Shown here piece by piece: positions 47,229 through 62,200 of a DNA stretch of 64,000 nucleotides. Position numbers and translations under genes: made by a program. Below the pieces are notes generated by a model that saw nothing but the letters and a program-made list of their open reading frames with translations, searched no databases and was not told where the DNA came from. Origin of the DNA: Arachis hypogaea (Eukaryota > Streptophyta > Magnoliopsida > Fabales > Fabaceae); NCBI RefSeq assembly GCF_003086295.3, contig NC_092043.1, positions 45,784,884-45,848,883 of the forward strand, in the 5' to 3' direction. How positions within the stretch are numbered: the stretch's first letter is position 1; each line of letters begins with the position of its first letter.

Positions 47229-50218
47229 ATGTCGAAGGAAACGGAGTTTCTCTCTCGCCTCGCCGCGAACCACCTCCACCTCGCGCAATTCGAGCCCCTC
47301 CGCGCCGTCCTCCTCGCCCTCCGCCCTCGCAACCGCGACCTCGCCCGCCGCATCCTCCAAACCCTCGTTGCCCGATCTGGCCGCTTCCACAACATCCTCT
47401 GGTCCCCCTCATGCCCCTCCCCTTCCCTCCTCACATACCTCTCCACCCTCGAATTGCTCCAATTCGATAACGCCTCTTCCCCTTGGGGATTCGACTCCGA
47501 AACGCTGCGTTTTCGCGCCGAGTTTCTGCTTTTCGTGCAGAATTTGATCGACCTGGTTCCAGAACCTTCGGATGATGAAGAATTAAGAAGGTGTAGGAGA
47601 GTTCTTGATGGTGTTTTGGAGCTTGGTGTGAAGAGGTTGAGAGTGGACGGTGACGATGATGATGTTGGCGTTGGGGATTTTGAGAGGAGTGAAAGTTCTG
47701 CTAATGCGAGCGTTGCGACTGTGGTTGAGGAAGGTGAGTTGATGAGTTTGAGGAGGATGGTTTTGGATCATGCGGGTGTTTTTGATGCTCTGTGTGGGAA
47801 TGTGTATAAGCAGATTAAGCGGTGGGAGAGTGAGGACCGTGGATTGGAGGTCACTGTCAAGCGAGGGGAGGGTGGCGGAGTGGTGGTGGAGGAGGAGGAG
47901 GAGGGGGCGGAGGAGGAAGGGGATGTTAGGGTTCTTGGTTGGATACTGAGGACTATTCAGGTTATTCATTTGGGTGCTATGAGGGAGAGTCTTGAAAAGG
48001 GGGATACACAAGGAGCGGTTTCCCATATTCGTTTTTTACATTTTGATTATGGAGTGGAGCAATCTGAGTACCGGTATGTTGACAATTTCCCCCCTCAATT
48101 TCCTTAACTTTTTGTACATGGAGACTAATTCTGAGGAATTTGATGTTTTTGTATACATGATGAGTTTAATTACTATCTACTAAGAGTGCAGAGATTGTTG
48201 GTAGATTCTATTAAATGTTTTTGTTTTCTTTTACACTGGCATTGTGTGCAAAATAAATCTATATATAGTATGATTCCCATTCAGATGAGGAATTCCAGTT
48301 AATCTTGGTGTGTAGTTTAGTAGTTTCGCTTCATATGATTAAGCCTGTAGTGTAGGACATCTAGTTTAGTGTGGTATCATGCCTTTTTGTATCTTCTATT
48401 TGGGCTGCCCTACATTATCTTCTTTCTACGCATGTTTTGATGGCTCAATAACTTCGTTTGATCTGTATGTTGTTGAATATAGAAATAAGGGTATGCTTGG
48501 TTTTGTTTTTAATTGTGTTTCATGTTTTTGGTGAAACAAGGAGTGAAAACATCTAAAACAATAAAATACCTGAGGAGATTTAAAACAAAAATATTGTTTC
48601 AATTTTCATCATTTCCTTCACAAATCTTGTTTCATTATTTTCTTCAAAAATTCATAGAGCAACAACAACAATAAAACCTTTTCCCACTAGGTGGGGTCGA
48701 TTATATGGATCAAGCAACATCATTACGCCCTATCATAAATCATGTTAGAAATTAGTCCATCTATAAGTAAATCTCTCTTGATCGTCCTATTCAGAGACTT
48801 CTTAGGTCACTCTCTTGACCGGATGCTTTGATGGTCTTCTCCCAACAATCAACATGCTCAAACCACCTAAGGTGAAATTTTACAATCTTTTTAACAACAG
48901 GTCCACTTTAACTTTCTCCCTCATATATTTGTTCCTTATTCTATCAATTTGAGTATGACTACTCATCTATTAAAACGTCCTCATTTTTTGCCACACTAAA
49001 CTTATCTTCATACTTATCCTTTACCCCCATACACTCTAGCCAATACAACATAATTGGTCTAATTAGAATGCGGTGAAATTTATCCTTAAGTTTCAGATAA
49101 ACCTTTTTTGTTGCATATGAAGGAAAACGCATTCCTTCATTTTGACAAATCTGCTTGAATCCTTTGGTTCATATCGTCTCTATCTCAATTATATTAAATA
49201 TAACCAAGATAGTTAAACCTCTTGACTTTTGTTAGGGTGTTTTCTCCAATTTTCACTGCAATGTTTGAGTTTACCCCTTGTTTGTTGCACTTACACTCAA
49301 TATACTCCTTATTGCGGCTTATGCATAAACCATGTATTTCCAAAACTTGTCTCTAAAATCCAACGTCTTGTCCAAATCTTCCCTCGATTTGCCTTTAAGG
49401 ACGATGTCATCGGAGAAAAGTATGTTCCATGGTATGGGTTTTTGTATATGCTCAATAAGCACTTCCAAAACTAGTGTGGAAAGATATGTGCTTAGAGATG
49501 ACTCCTGGTATAATCTTACACCAATGAGAAATTTCTGTTATACCACGTGTTTTTCTTTTGGCAATTTCTTCTCACCTTTCACCAGATTCGGAAATCTATA
49601 ATAAGAACCCTATGTTGAGTACTTGAGTGGTCTAGTTCTCTCCTGGAATAACTTAGCACTCAATTATTTGATTACTGCAAAGTTTCTATCAAATTTTCTC
49701 AACAAGAAAAAATCAATTTGAGAGCTTGTGAGTCTACTCTTGTGTGTTATAAGGTGATCTTCTTGTTTTCTGAAGCGAATGTTTGCTATAAGAAACTCAA
49801 ATGTTAAGGAGAAGTTCAAGATGACTTTACCCCGTGTTCACTAATCCAAAACCAAGACCTTGGTGTATCCCTTTTGTACCTGCTCCCATCCTTCCTATCA
49901 TGTCCGTTTAAATCTCCTCCAAAAAAAAATCTTATCTTCCAATGCCTTGGATTAAACCTATTGGATCTCCCCAATTTTTTTTTTTTGTGGTGCTCTTCCA
50001 ACCAACTTGTGGTGCATAGGCACTAATAACATTAAAGGTCTCCCCATCAATAGCCATTTGGAGTGATGATCTGATCACCCACCTTTTTAACATCTACCAC
50101 ACCATTCTTCTAATTTTTATCAACAATAATGCCTACCTCAATTTGGTCCTTCTCGTTTTCTATTTACCAAAGCTTAAAACTTGAGGTGTCTAATTCTCTT
50201 CCTTTGCCCTCACCCAAT

Positions 50219-50257
<39 letters not shown>

Positions 50258-53200
50258 GCACATAATGTTTATTTTCTTTTTTGTCATGGTATCCACAACT
50301 TCCATTGATTTCCCTGTACGTGTGTCTACACTCCATGTCCTAAATTGCGACTTGCCCACCTTTACATTTGTGAATTACCTTATTTACTGTTGCTCGTTAC
50401 GAAAACGTCGGAACCCTTGCTCATTTTGCACTACATTTGCGGCATTGATGCAACAAAATTTACTCATTTGACACTGTATTCGAGCCATACAATGCGTTGC
50501 TTCTGAACAACATAGGTTTAGTGCAATTCTGTGTTTGATCCTTGTCATTGGAATTCGACTGAGTTTTATGTTGGCTATTGATAAGCCTAACACAACCCTT
50601 CTCTTTTATCCAGATTTGGGACCATGTAAAATGTTTGCAACAAATGAAAATAGAAACCACGGAGTTCCTAGCTTCCCTTTTCATATTCAATAGAAAGATG
50701 AAACTTTAAATGCATGGTTTGCACTTGGGGACTTGATTTTATCATGAACTTCTATAAGCCTCATGTCTATTGTAGATACCTGTAAAAGCTTAGGGATCTA
50801 GGCTTATTTGACTGATGTAATTTGAAGCGGTAAGCACTTATTTTAGTGAACTACTTGTTTGGTCCTTGACAATTTCATTCCTCATTACTTTTGTTATACT
50901 TTTAAGTCTCCAACCATGCAAATAATGGGACAAATAGTCTTCAAGATTTGAAAATAACAAATTTATCCGCAACCACTTCCTAATTGAACAAGTGTATCTC
51001 ATTATTAAAAAATGTGGACATATGAATTCTTCATTGTGTATGGCAGGACAAATTTGTCACCATTTTTCAATTGATGGTGGATGAATTTGTCATATTAAAT
51101 CTTTAATTTGTCTCATGATTTATGGTTAGGGACTTGAAAGATAAAAAGGTTATGAGGGATGAGATTGTCCAGCATGATAATTATCAGGGTCTAGTTGAGG
51201 TCTTGCCTCTTTTTCTTTTTTAATATTTTTTTCATTCTTTTATTTGTTATTCATGAAGTGATGGAAGAGGTTTCTTCTTTCTTATTTAGTTACTTTGTTT
51301 TCCCCTCCTTTTTCTCATGCAAGCTTTTCCCTATCCAAGATGTTAAGATCTAAATGTTTTATAATCTTTTTGTAGCATAGTTTTGAAAGATCTCCTGAAA
51401 GTGGTTTTATCAAGAACTGAAGAGTTTGGGGACTCTTGGAATACCATGCGTAATCAGTTACTAGGGATTTTTAGTGAAGCTCTTTCATCATATTGCAATG
51501 ACATCGTTCAAATGATACAGGTACAAGCTCTCTTTTTTTCACGAAGATATTATGAGAACAGAGCTTTTAGTGAGTAGCATATATTCATGGCACCATTGCT
51601 AATATGCTATTGGATCTCTTCGACAAATTGTATTCTTTTATTGCTCAAGTTTAGTTTTTATTTATCTCCTGAGTTTTTCCCATGTATGATAATTAAATTA
51701 ACATTTTGGAAGTGCCAAAATTGGAGAATGACTTCATCATAGTATATTTGCTTCGCGGGGTTTGGATAGTGTCATAATAAATGAAACGGAGGGTGCTAGG
51801 AAGGTTACAGAGCATGTAAACTGTAGTAAATGCACCATGTAATCATAAGGTTAAGCTTGTAAAACTCCAGAAGCATAATAAAGCTGCTACTGTATAGCCT
51901 GTAGCTAGCTCCTACAGGTTGTCATAGTTAGTTAAACTAGGCTACTAGCTTGAGTCACTATCTAGTTAAAATCAACAGAAGTTTATTTTTTTAAATTCTC
52001 CATGTTTTACATTAGAAAGCCTCTATCTTTCTTCCCCCCCCCCCCCCCCCCTTTCATTATATTTTCTTATCCTTTCTCACATTTTCTAATCAAACCAACA
52101 AGACTTTTACATGTACATATATACTGTATGCACAAGACATTGCTTCAACAGGGAAGCATGAATACAGAGAGCAGAAAATAATTAGAATTCTCAAGATGTA
52201 ATTTTGAGATAGCTCATTTCAAAGAAGGGCAAGGCTAAACTATTGCTGAAGCAAACAGAATCTTATGGAAATGCTTATTTTAGCTTTTTAAGAGGAAGTT
52301 TGACAATGTATTATAGCATTCCAACTTGATCAATGAGGCCTTTTTATCTAAAAAATACATTTTCTAGTATCTTTGACTTTCTTCTATGATGAAACCAACT
52401 AGCCAGAATCACTACTCTTGATGTAAAATTAGCGTCTAACAGTTGAGAAAATATTTTTTTTATGCTATAATTTTTTCCCTTGGACATTTTGATGTAAATG
52501 AAGAGTTTGCTCATTTAACTACTTTAAATCGTAAATATCAATTATTCTCTCCAGGGTATTCATGACGAGCTACTGTCTGAAGAGATAGAATTGGATAGAG
52601 TTCAATCTGACAAGTTTATTCCACGTCCTCTTGTACGTCTTCAAAGATATGTAGCAGAACCAAAGGCTAGTAAGAATTTAGATGATGAAGCATTATTCCC
52701 AAGTGAGGTAATCAGATCTTTTAAGACAGATATGTATCATTATGCTCGTGTTTCTGGACTCCATGTTCTTGAGTGTATTATGGATACAGCCCTGTCGGCT
52801 GTGGAGAGGGAGCAACTGGAAGAAGCAAGCAATGTATGTGCCTATCTTTTTGTTACTCTGCCAATATGCATATGTATGAATATTGTCATTCTATTAGATG
52901 TTACATTACATTATTTTCTTTTGGGTGTGGGGTTTTTTGGGTGGGGGGGGGGATTGGTCATTTTTAAACTTCTGAATTACCTAATTTAACCTACCATGCG
53001 GCTGTACTTTCAAATTCAAAGTTATATGCTTCTTGTTGCCAGGTCCTCCAATTGTTTCCCCATCTTCAGCCTTTGATAGCTGCCATGGGTTGGGATTTGT
53101 TGGCTGGTAAAATATCAGCACGGAGGAAATTAATGCAATTTCTCTGGACAAGTAAGTCACAAGTAATTCGGCTTGAAGAATCTTCTCTTTATGGTAATAA

Positions 53201-56200
53201 ATCAGATGAGGTATTTTTCATCTTTCATTTTCAAAATGTGCTTCATGGGTGGTAATTAACTAAATGAAGTACTAGGTAGAATTCTGCTGAAAATTTTGAT
53301 ATTTCTGACAGATGTCCTGTGTCGAGCATCTATGTGATACCTTATGTTATCAGCTTGATCTTGCTGCTTTTGTTGCCTGTGTGAACTCTGGACATGCTTG
53401 GAGTTCCAAATTCTCATTGATGTTCTCTGGAAAAGAACAGCTGGAGCTTGGAGATGGAGATGTTTATTCTGATCCTTTTGTTGAGAACTTTGTCTTGGAA
53501 AGACTTTCGGTCCAAAGTCCTCTTAGGGTAATAACCTATGTCAAATGTATGATACTGTAATGAGTGAGCTTGATGTTTTGCAGTCTTCGCGTAATACAAC
53601 ATTTGCTTATTATGACAGATGTTATTGACTTATATGTTATTTTATTCCCCATCTTCTATAGAAGGTCACCCTTTATACTGAGCACTTGAACGTTTGAACT
53701 TTATGCTTTTAATGATATATGATCTATCTAGAGTGGCAGTTGCGGTACTGTTGGGTTTGGTAGTAGAAAAGGGGCAAAGTTTCAGTGTCACTGTGTAGTT
53801 TTTGCCACTATTTGGTTGGAGTGATAGATTTAGGTGAACTAGAGGAAAGGTGAAGAAGATGAAGAGAAGAGGTGAGAGCAGAGCAGAAAGAGAGAGAGAT
53901 ATCCAGAAATGTGAGAGTGATGATTTTGTTCTTATGATCAATGATACTGAGCTTACAGCTTTATATACATGGGGACTGATTTTAAGTTAGTTAGGCTCCT
54001 AATAGATTCTAGAAGCCATTTGCCTAATCACTCTCTAAACTGCTCAAGTTAGTTAGGGTCCTAATTCTGACTCGACTCTTCTAGAGCTTCTCTCTAGCTC
54101 ACTCTATTAGGAGCTAATGCGTGCACCTTCAATGACATATTTACTGACAAGCATGTTTTGTGGGATAGGATTAGATGCTTAGCATCTTTTTGCTGTAAAG
54201 CTCATGATCTTTATAGGGCTTTTCCTCTCAGACATGCTGAGAGATCGGAAAGTTATGTTTTTATAAATTACTCTGTTGGTTGTTTTTCTTTTGTATAGGG
54301 GAGCCTTATCCCCAATAATAGTGATGTTGTTTTGTTACCTTTATAATCCTTTGGTAATACTTCTTGTCTCATTCTGTAACACGTTCTTAGGTGATTCTTA
54401 ACCATGTAGTACTTGAATCTTGACTTGTGCATGGTAAATATACAAACTGGGATTTGAGAATTGATTAGGAAAATATATATTTGTTAATATGTAAAATACA
54501 AAGGACATCACTCAAACTTAAAAGATCTTCTAATAGATTGGAAAGCTATCATTGTTAGCTTTTTGTTTTTTATTTTTGTTCCTGTATTAGATGTCTGTTG
54601 TTCTAGTCTTCTTATATTGTATCATTCTTCTTTCATACAGAAAAGAACGGTATATTGGTTTCTATTTTAAACATTTCAGATTGGGATATATTATGCATGG
54701 ATATTTTAATGTTCATATGTTAGTCTTATCTTCTGTTGTACAGTCCTGACTTTACAGTCTTTGTTAGGTACTTTTTGATGTTGTCCCAGGCATAAAATTC
54801 CAAGAAGCCATTGAGTTGATCAGTATGCAACCCATTGCCTCTACTCTAGAAGCTTGGAAGAGGTGTGCTTATGTTTTCCTTTATCTCTCTGAATGGTCTT
54901 TAGAGTCTCTTGAGGTTAAGATGGATATTTGCAGTTAAGGTGGCTGGATGTCATATTATTATTATTATTATTTTTTTATGGATTAATTAAGCTACATGGG
55001 ATTATGCAAGTCGTGTGTGGCTAGAATTTCTTGACATGAAATGTTAAAATACTTAATCTCGTGTTTACTCTTAACTGTATATGTTTTTTCTTTTAGCCTC
55101 CCTGTTTTGTTGGTTTTTCTTCATGCTATTCACAAATCATCCCCCCCGCCCCCCAAACACCCGTTTTGTGTATGTGTGTAGGAAGCAAGATGTAGACCTC
55201 ATGCACATGCGTTATGCTCTAGAATCTATTGTTCTTGCTTTAGGAGCGATGGAAAGGAGTACATCTGATGAAATAGGGAATCATCAAGCTGTGCCATTAT
55301 CCCATTTGAAGGACTTGCAGAGCCATTTGGATGCAATTAGTAATCTTCCTCGCAAGGTTATTCTCTTTTAGTGATCATATGATTCTATTGTCCCACTTGC
55401 AGTAATTTTCTTCAGTTGGTTGTGTAAGGCAGGTTCTGTTAATATATCTTATACTTATCAATCATGTTGTAATTTTCCTAGTTCTATCTAGTTAAACTTC
55501 GTTGTGTCATTCACATGGAACATACCACCACACACCAGTGATGTGAACTCATGTTGTATTGGCCATTGGGATCTTTTGTTGCTTTTTCCCCCATTTCAGA
55601 TAAAAACAGTTGATTTGTTCCTAACTTACTTTTTGTTTTGAAATTTGTCTTTTAAGTATTAAAATATTCCAAATTCGTTCTGTGAATAATGAACATTAAA
55701 AAATTACCCTCTAATTTCTTCAGGCCAAACTCATTTACCCTCTTTGTAGATCTGGTTGGTTATATTTAAAAGGGTTGATGTGAAAATAGAACTTGCTACA
55801 TAAGGTGTCATTTATGTTATTTTTGTCAGTTCAGATGCTAGATAATATTTTTCTGTATATGTAACTAATATTGTTCACAATGATGATAAATATATTTAAC
55901 TTTTTAAAGTTAGATGGCGAGTTTGAGACATTTCTTACTTGGATGGAAAATGTAAAACCAGAAAATAAGCTAGTGGACTAATCAATATTTTTGTCTTCTC
56001 TTAGTATTCCTTATCTAAAATTGAAAACAAAAAAATTCAATAGGTAACTGTAAGGAAAAAGTTTTGCAGGATATAATATGCTGCGTGTCGGGAACTGGAT
56101 GTTTAGTAATTGATAATGAGCATCCATGCAGTAGGATAAACATTTTAAAAGGAGTCCATGTGCCATTGTTTTTATATTTCTGTGATTTAAACTGTAAATT

Positions 56201-59200
56201 TCAGTGTTGTCATAAAAGTGTTCAAAGTCTAGTAATTTTCTGTCAGCATACTTATCTTTTGGCAAATTTTCAATGATGCAGATTTTTATGGTGAATGTGA
56301 TTATTTCGCTATTGCATATGGATAATGTTTCTATTAACTTGATGCATTGTGGATCACCATGGAGTAATTCTAAATTATCCAGTGCTTGCTCTTTGGAAGA
56401 TGATTATCCAACCAGAACTGAAGGGGCAAATAAAATGGTTATATCTTTCACTTCTTTGCTACTTGATATATTGTCTCGCAACATTCCGACATCAGAGATT
56501 GAATTAGAGAACACACTATCTGATAGTGTTAATACAGCCACTAGACAGGCACTCGAGTGGAGAATCTCAATCTCAAAGCGTTTCATTGAAGAGTGGGAAT
56601 GGCGTTTGTCAATTTTACAGCATCTTCTACCATTATCTGAACGCCAATGGAGATGGAAGGAGGCTTTGACGGTTTTACGTGCAGCTCCATCTAAGCTACT
56701 TAACCTGTGAGCTCTGCCTTTCTAATGTATAAAATAGCAAATAAAATGTATCTCATGTCATTTGAGAAATCAAATCTCGTGTTTCTTCTGCAGATGCATG
56801 CAAAAAGCTAAGTTTGATATTGGAGAAGAAGCTGTTCATCGATTTTCATTATCTGCTGAAGACAAAGCTACCCTTGAGTTAGCCGAATGGGTAGATAGTG
56901 CCTGCAATAAAGTATGCATATATTCTTTTCAATTTTATGTGACAAATGTAATCAGTATTAGCTGCTAAGAGTCGTAGCGGTTACAGTCTTTTGGATGCAT
57001 TCCTATTTCCGTTTCTTAATGGCCTTTGATTTCCTGTTCCCTGTCTTGGAGGATGATGTAGTATTTTCTTCCATATGTAGGAAGATGATGTGGTATCCCG
57101 TGTACATGATCTGGATTTTTCCTCTTTACGCTCCCAGTTGGGTCCCTTGGCTACCGTAAGTGCCTAAGCAGTTTTCATTTTGTCATTTCAACATAATAAA
57201 ATGAGTAATATATATTTTGTTGGTTTTGAGCATTTGCATTTCTTTCCAGATTCTTCTTTGCATTGATGTTGCTGCAACTTCTGCAAAGTCTGCCAAGATG
57301 TCGCAGCAGCTACTTGATCAGGTGCTGCTATCCTTTGTTCAATAGATTCCACTCCTTTCAACTAACTTTTCCTTGCATTATAGAGGGAAGGAAGAAATAG
57401 CAAATCATAAGATGTAGGATAAAAGTAATCCCCTTTACAGAAGCATGATAACAAAACAGAGTGAATCCAATCTATTTTGTTAGTATTACACTTCTCTAAA
57501 AGAAAATTGGAATGCATAAACAAGGGGAAATAACTAGAGTGAAGGAAAAAAATTATATCACCTAGGCAGTTTTATGTTCATCAATTGTTGAATCTATTAC
57601 TAACTTTTATCTCCTGTTATTCTTTACTCTTGCAAGGTTTTGTCCTGCTGACTAAATCTTATGCTCAACCATTTGCAGGCACAAACTATGCTATCTGAGA
57701 TATATCCTGGAGGATCTGCCAAAGATGGATCCACTTATTGGGATCAGATCCTTGAAGTGGGAGTCATCTCTCTGTCACGGCGTCTTCTAAAGCGCTTACA
57801 TGAGTTCTTGGAGCAGGTGAGGAATTTTGAGTACTATTTATTGGTCCAGGAATCATTTTCATGTACAGCATTGTGGGCCTTGAAAGCTATAGTTTAAACC
57901 TTTCTGATTTTAGTCATGGGCATAAGCCAACTGTATCTCATAAGCTTTCCTACAGTGTTCCTCTGTCATGTTGTCTGGCAGACTCTAAAAAGATAAAAGT
58001 TCTAAGTTACTCATTCTACAACATCATGTGCATTACCTAAATAACTCATTGATTGCAGTTCTTCATTAACTAATTTATTAGGCGAATTCTAGTATGCCTA
58101 TGTTTATGGTGGCTACTGTGGCTATGAAGTGGTGTTAAAATTAAAATCACATTTTTTTTTTTTACATTTTAGTAACACTTTTTTTAGCAACACTTTTAAA
58201 AAAGCGTTGTTAAATAGTAAAAAAGCATTACTTTAATTTTAGCAACACTTTTTATAACACCACAGTCACCATAGCCACCGTAGCATAGGCATACTAGAAT
58301 AACTGAATTTATTATTACCCACATATCTACCATCTATATTTTTTCAATCTTGTAAGAAGGCTGTCTTGGCAATGATGTTTATATGTTCTGCCCCTTCAGG
58401 ACAACCCTCCAGCACTTCAGGCAATCTTATCTGGGGAAATTATTATCACTTCCCCGAAAGAGTCTCACCGGCAAGAGCAGAGGGAGCGTGCTCTTGCTCT
58501 GCTGCATCAGATGATTGAAGATGCTCATATGGACAAGCGACAGTTTCTCAGTGGTACTTCTTTCATGTTTCTTTTGGCATGTTATTAGTAGTGTTATTAA
58601 TTATTATGCAAAAATATGAATAATTTTATCTATGGGCATTTCATTCCTCATCTTCTTTGATTTAAGCAATTGGGTAGAGACCACCTGGTATTCCTTTCTT
58701 CTGATTAGAACACGTTTTTTATGCATAAATCATAGGTAAGCTTCATAACCTTGCAAGAGCTGTCGCTGATGAAGAAACTGAACCAAGTACTACTACTAGA
58801 GGTGAGGGACTGTATGCTGATCGGGGTGTTATTGCCACACACAGTGACAAGGACATTATACTTGGGCTTGGTTTAAGAGTTGCTAAACAAATACCTTTGA
58901 GTTCAAGTGGAGGAGAAACAGGCCAGCACTCTGCTGGTTATGATATTAAAGATTATGGGAAGAGGATATTTGCTCCCTTGACTGCCAAACCATGACATAT
59001 CTATCACAGTTCATTCTTCATGTTGCTGCGATTGGTGATATAGTTGATGGAACTGATACTACTCATGATTTTAACTTCTTCTCTGTCGTGTATGAGTGGC
59101 CTAAGGATGTAAGGTTCTCAAAATGTTTAATTATTGACGGAACATTTACCATGATTTTGATTTACTTCAATGAGTACCCATTGCATGTGATGGTTAACAG

Positions 59201-62200
59201 CATATAAATTTTGTAATCAGATGATGCTTGTTTATTAAGCTACCCCTCTTTGCCTCTTACGGAAATCATAATAGTTTATTTTAAAAGATATAATTATCAT
59301 TTATTCATTTATTAATGTATTTTTATGTTTCATGTTATGAGCAATATTGCTTTAATTTAATCACCTGTGCTGGTTTTGCTTTTCTATGTACAGCTTTTGA
59401 CCCGGCTTGTTTTTGAAAGAGGCAGTACTGATGCGGCTGGAAAGGTAGCTGAAATCATGTTTGCTGATTTTGTACATGAGGTGATTTCGGCATGTGTCCC
59501 TCCAGTTTTCCCTCCGCGATCTGGACATGGATGGGCATGTATTCCAGTTGTTCCTACATTCCCCAAGAGCAGCTCTGAATATAAAGTACTGTCTCCATCA
59601 TCTAAAGATGCTAAACCTAGTTGCTATTGCCGCTCTTCAGCAACACCCGGTGTTGCTTTATACCCTCTACAGTTGGATGTGGTGAAGCATTTGGCAAAAA
59701 TTTCCCCAGTCAGGGCTGTATTAGCATGTGTATTTGGAGTACTATACTGTACAGTAGCAGTAGCTCTTCAATTTCAAGCTCCTTGAATGATGGATTACTG
59801 CAAGCTCCGGATGCTGATAGATTATTCTATGAGTTTGCTCTTGATCAATCCGAAAGGTGCATGCCCTTCCTTTCGATTTTTGTTGGCAAGTGGCAGTTTC
59901 ATATAAACATGTGTCAAACTATTTCACTGGCAACAATCTTCTGGGTTCTTTTGGATTGCTCAACACCCCTAGGATGAAAATTTTGTAGGTTAGAGTAGTG
60001 TTTTATATATATATATAAAACCATTCATTTGCTTTCCTTAATTTGTTCATATCCCATGTTTCCATAGGGTTTTGTTTCCTTTCTTTGCTTTTTGTAAGGG
60101 AGGAGTGTAACAAACTGTTTCAAGAATGCATCTCGCCCTCTTCTTTTAGTTTAATATACACGGTTTGTATGCTATCAGTCAGTCTGTGTTATAAATACTT
60201 GTTTATTCTTATCTTCTCTCCAGGTTCCCAACCTTAAACAGATGGATACAAATGCAAACTAACCTCCATCGAGTTTCAGAAGTTGCAGTAACTGGTCAAA
60301 CAGCTGATGACAGCAATCGCGAGGCAAGAACTTCTATTAAGAGAATTCGTGAACATGACACTGAGACAGAGTCAGATGCTGATGACATTGTTAGTAGCAG
60401 TTCTATCCTGTGGCTCTAACAGAACTGAATGGCCATGGAATTGAAGCCACAGATTTCTCGCATGATTCCTCAAAATATGAAGCTGGTCAAATTGATACCA
60501 CAATATTCCTTTCATTTGATTGGGACAATGAAGAACCATATGAAAAGGCAGTAAGACGGTACAATTACTTCAAAATTTTCTTCCCTTTACTATATTCAAT
60601 TGTTCTTGCATTAGAATTGTAGAATAAGAGAATATCGTATAATGTGTTAATATATTTTAGAATATATTGATGAATATTTCTTTGGATTAGTTCTGATGTT
60701 TACTGTTATTCTATGATTATTTCCGTATTTGAATAGGATTAGGGTTTCCCTATTATTATAAATAGGGATAGGGATAATGCCTTTCCTCTTGTAACACACC
60801 ACACATCAATCATTTTATATTTTCTTCTAACCTTTCCTTCTCTCTTCCCCTGCTTTCCTAAATCCCTAATCTCGAGAAAGAATGTTGCCTACATTGTGTA
60901 ATCAAGCAAAGCTCAGAGCTGTTGTCTGAGGTTTTTCCCTAAATGACATGCTGAGGATCGGAAAGTTTATTTCCATTGATTTTTAATTCTTTGGTTCCTT
61001 TATTTTCCTGTTTCCTGTTCCTTCTTTGGTTTACAACACCCCCCCCCCCGGTTCCTTTGTCTTTTAGTTTATATGCTGAGGATGCCTAATTCTCCTCACT
61101 TTTATTCTTTCAATTCGTATAAAAAGAAAATATTTTTTTTTAAACTGAGGTTTACTCTTTCTTTAGCGATTTACATGTTACACATGCTCTTTTCTTTCTT
61201 TTTTTTTTTCTGTTGTAGACTTATTGAAGAAGGAAACTAATGGATGCCCTTGCACTCTCGGATCGCTTTCTACGTAATGGGGCCTCTGATCAGCTTCTTC
61301 AGCTACTCATTGAACGTTCAGAAGAGATTCACTCAAATTCTGCACAGCATCATGGGTATGGAGGAAGTAATCTTTGGAGCAACAGTTGGCAGTATTGCCT
61401 AAGGTTGAAGGACAAACCGCTGGCAGCTAGACTTGCCTTAAGGTGTGTGAATAATTTCATTTTCTTGATTTAGCAGGAACTCTATGTATCTGGTAAAGGA
61501 TATATTCTGTTACCATAAGTTCTGTTAAAAATATAGAACTGTTTCTTGTCTTCACCTAACAGCTTAAAAGTTTAGGATAGCTAGTTCTTGATGTAGTTTG
61601 TCAGTTATTCAAATCGATAGGGTCTTTCACTAAAGGCTTGATAGATATATGAAATCATTTATTGTAATCCTGTTGGCGAAGTAAGATATTATGTTTCAGC
61701 CAACACTTCTAGTGCTGCTTTCTCTTCATTTTTGGCATGTTTACATTAGAGAATATGATAGTTGCCTAATTGCTTTTTAAATTCTCTCAGCCTATGATGG
61801 CATTCTCAAATTTCAGAATTTTATAATAGGTATGTGCACACTTGGAATTAGATGCTGCTTTAGATGTTCTGACAATGTGCTGTTGCCACCTGCTCAGAAT
61901 GATCCTGTTAGGCAAGAGGTACTTTTCTTTTCCTATCATTCTTTCCATTAATACTATATTCTTACATCAACATTGCCATTATGGTGTGATGCTTGGATAC
62001 TCTTATAGTGTTTGTCATACCCATGCTGGATGCATCTCTGTTATGATTAACTGTGGTACTCAATACTCATGGATTGCTAGTTAGCTACACGAGTATACTA
62101 TATATATGATTAACTCTGCTACAAATTTGTTGAGGTACATCTTGGTCAAGTCTTACCATGAGTTGATATTATCTAAGTAGAAGCCAATGCATGCAAAATG

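Noticed and set aside
53640..54130. Possible solo LTR or retro-copy in ZFYVE26 intron 5 (purine-rich then TTTATATACATGGGG)
   Set aside because: There is some promoter-like character, but no ends, target-site duplication or domain were found.
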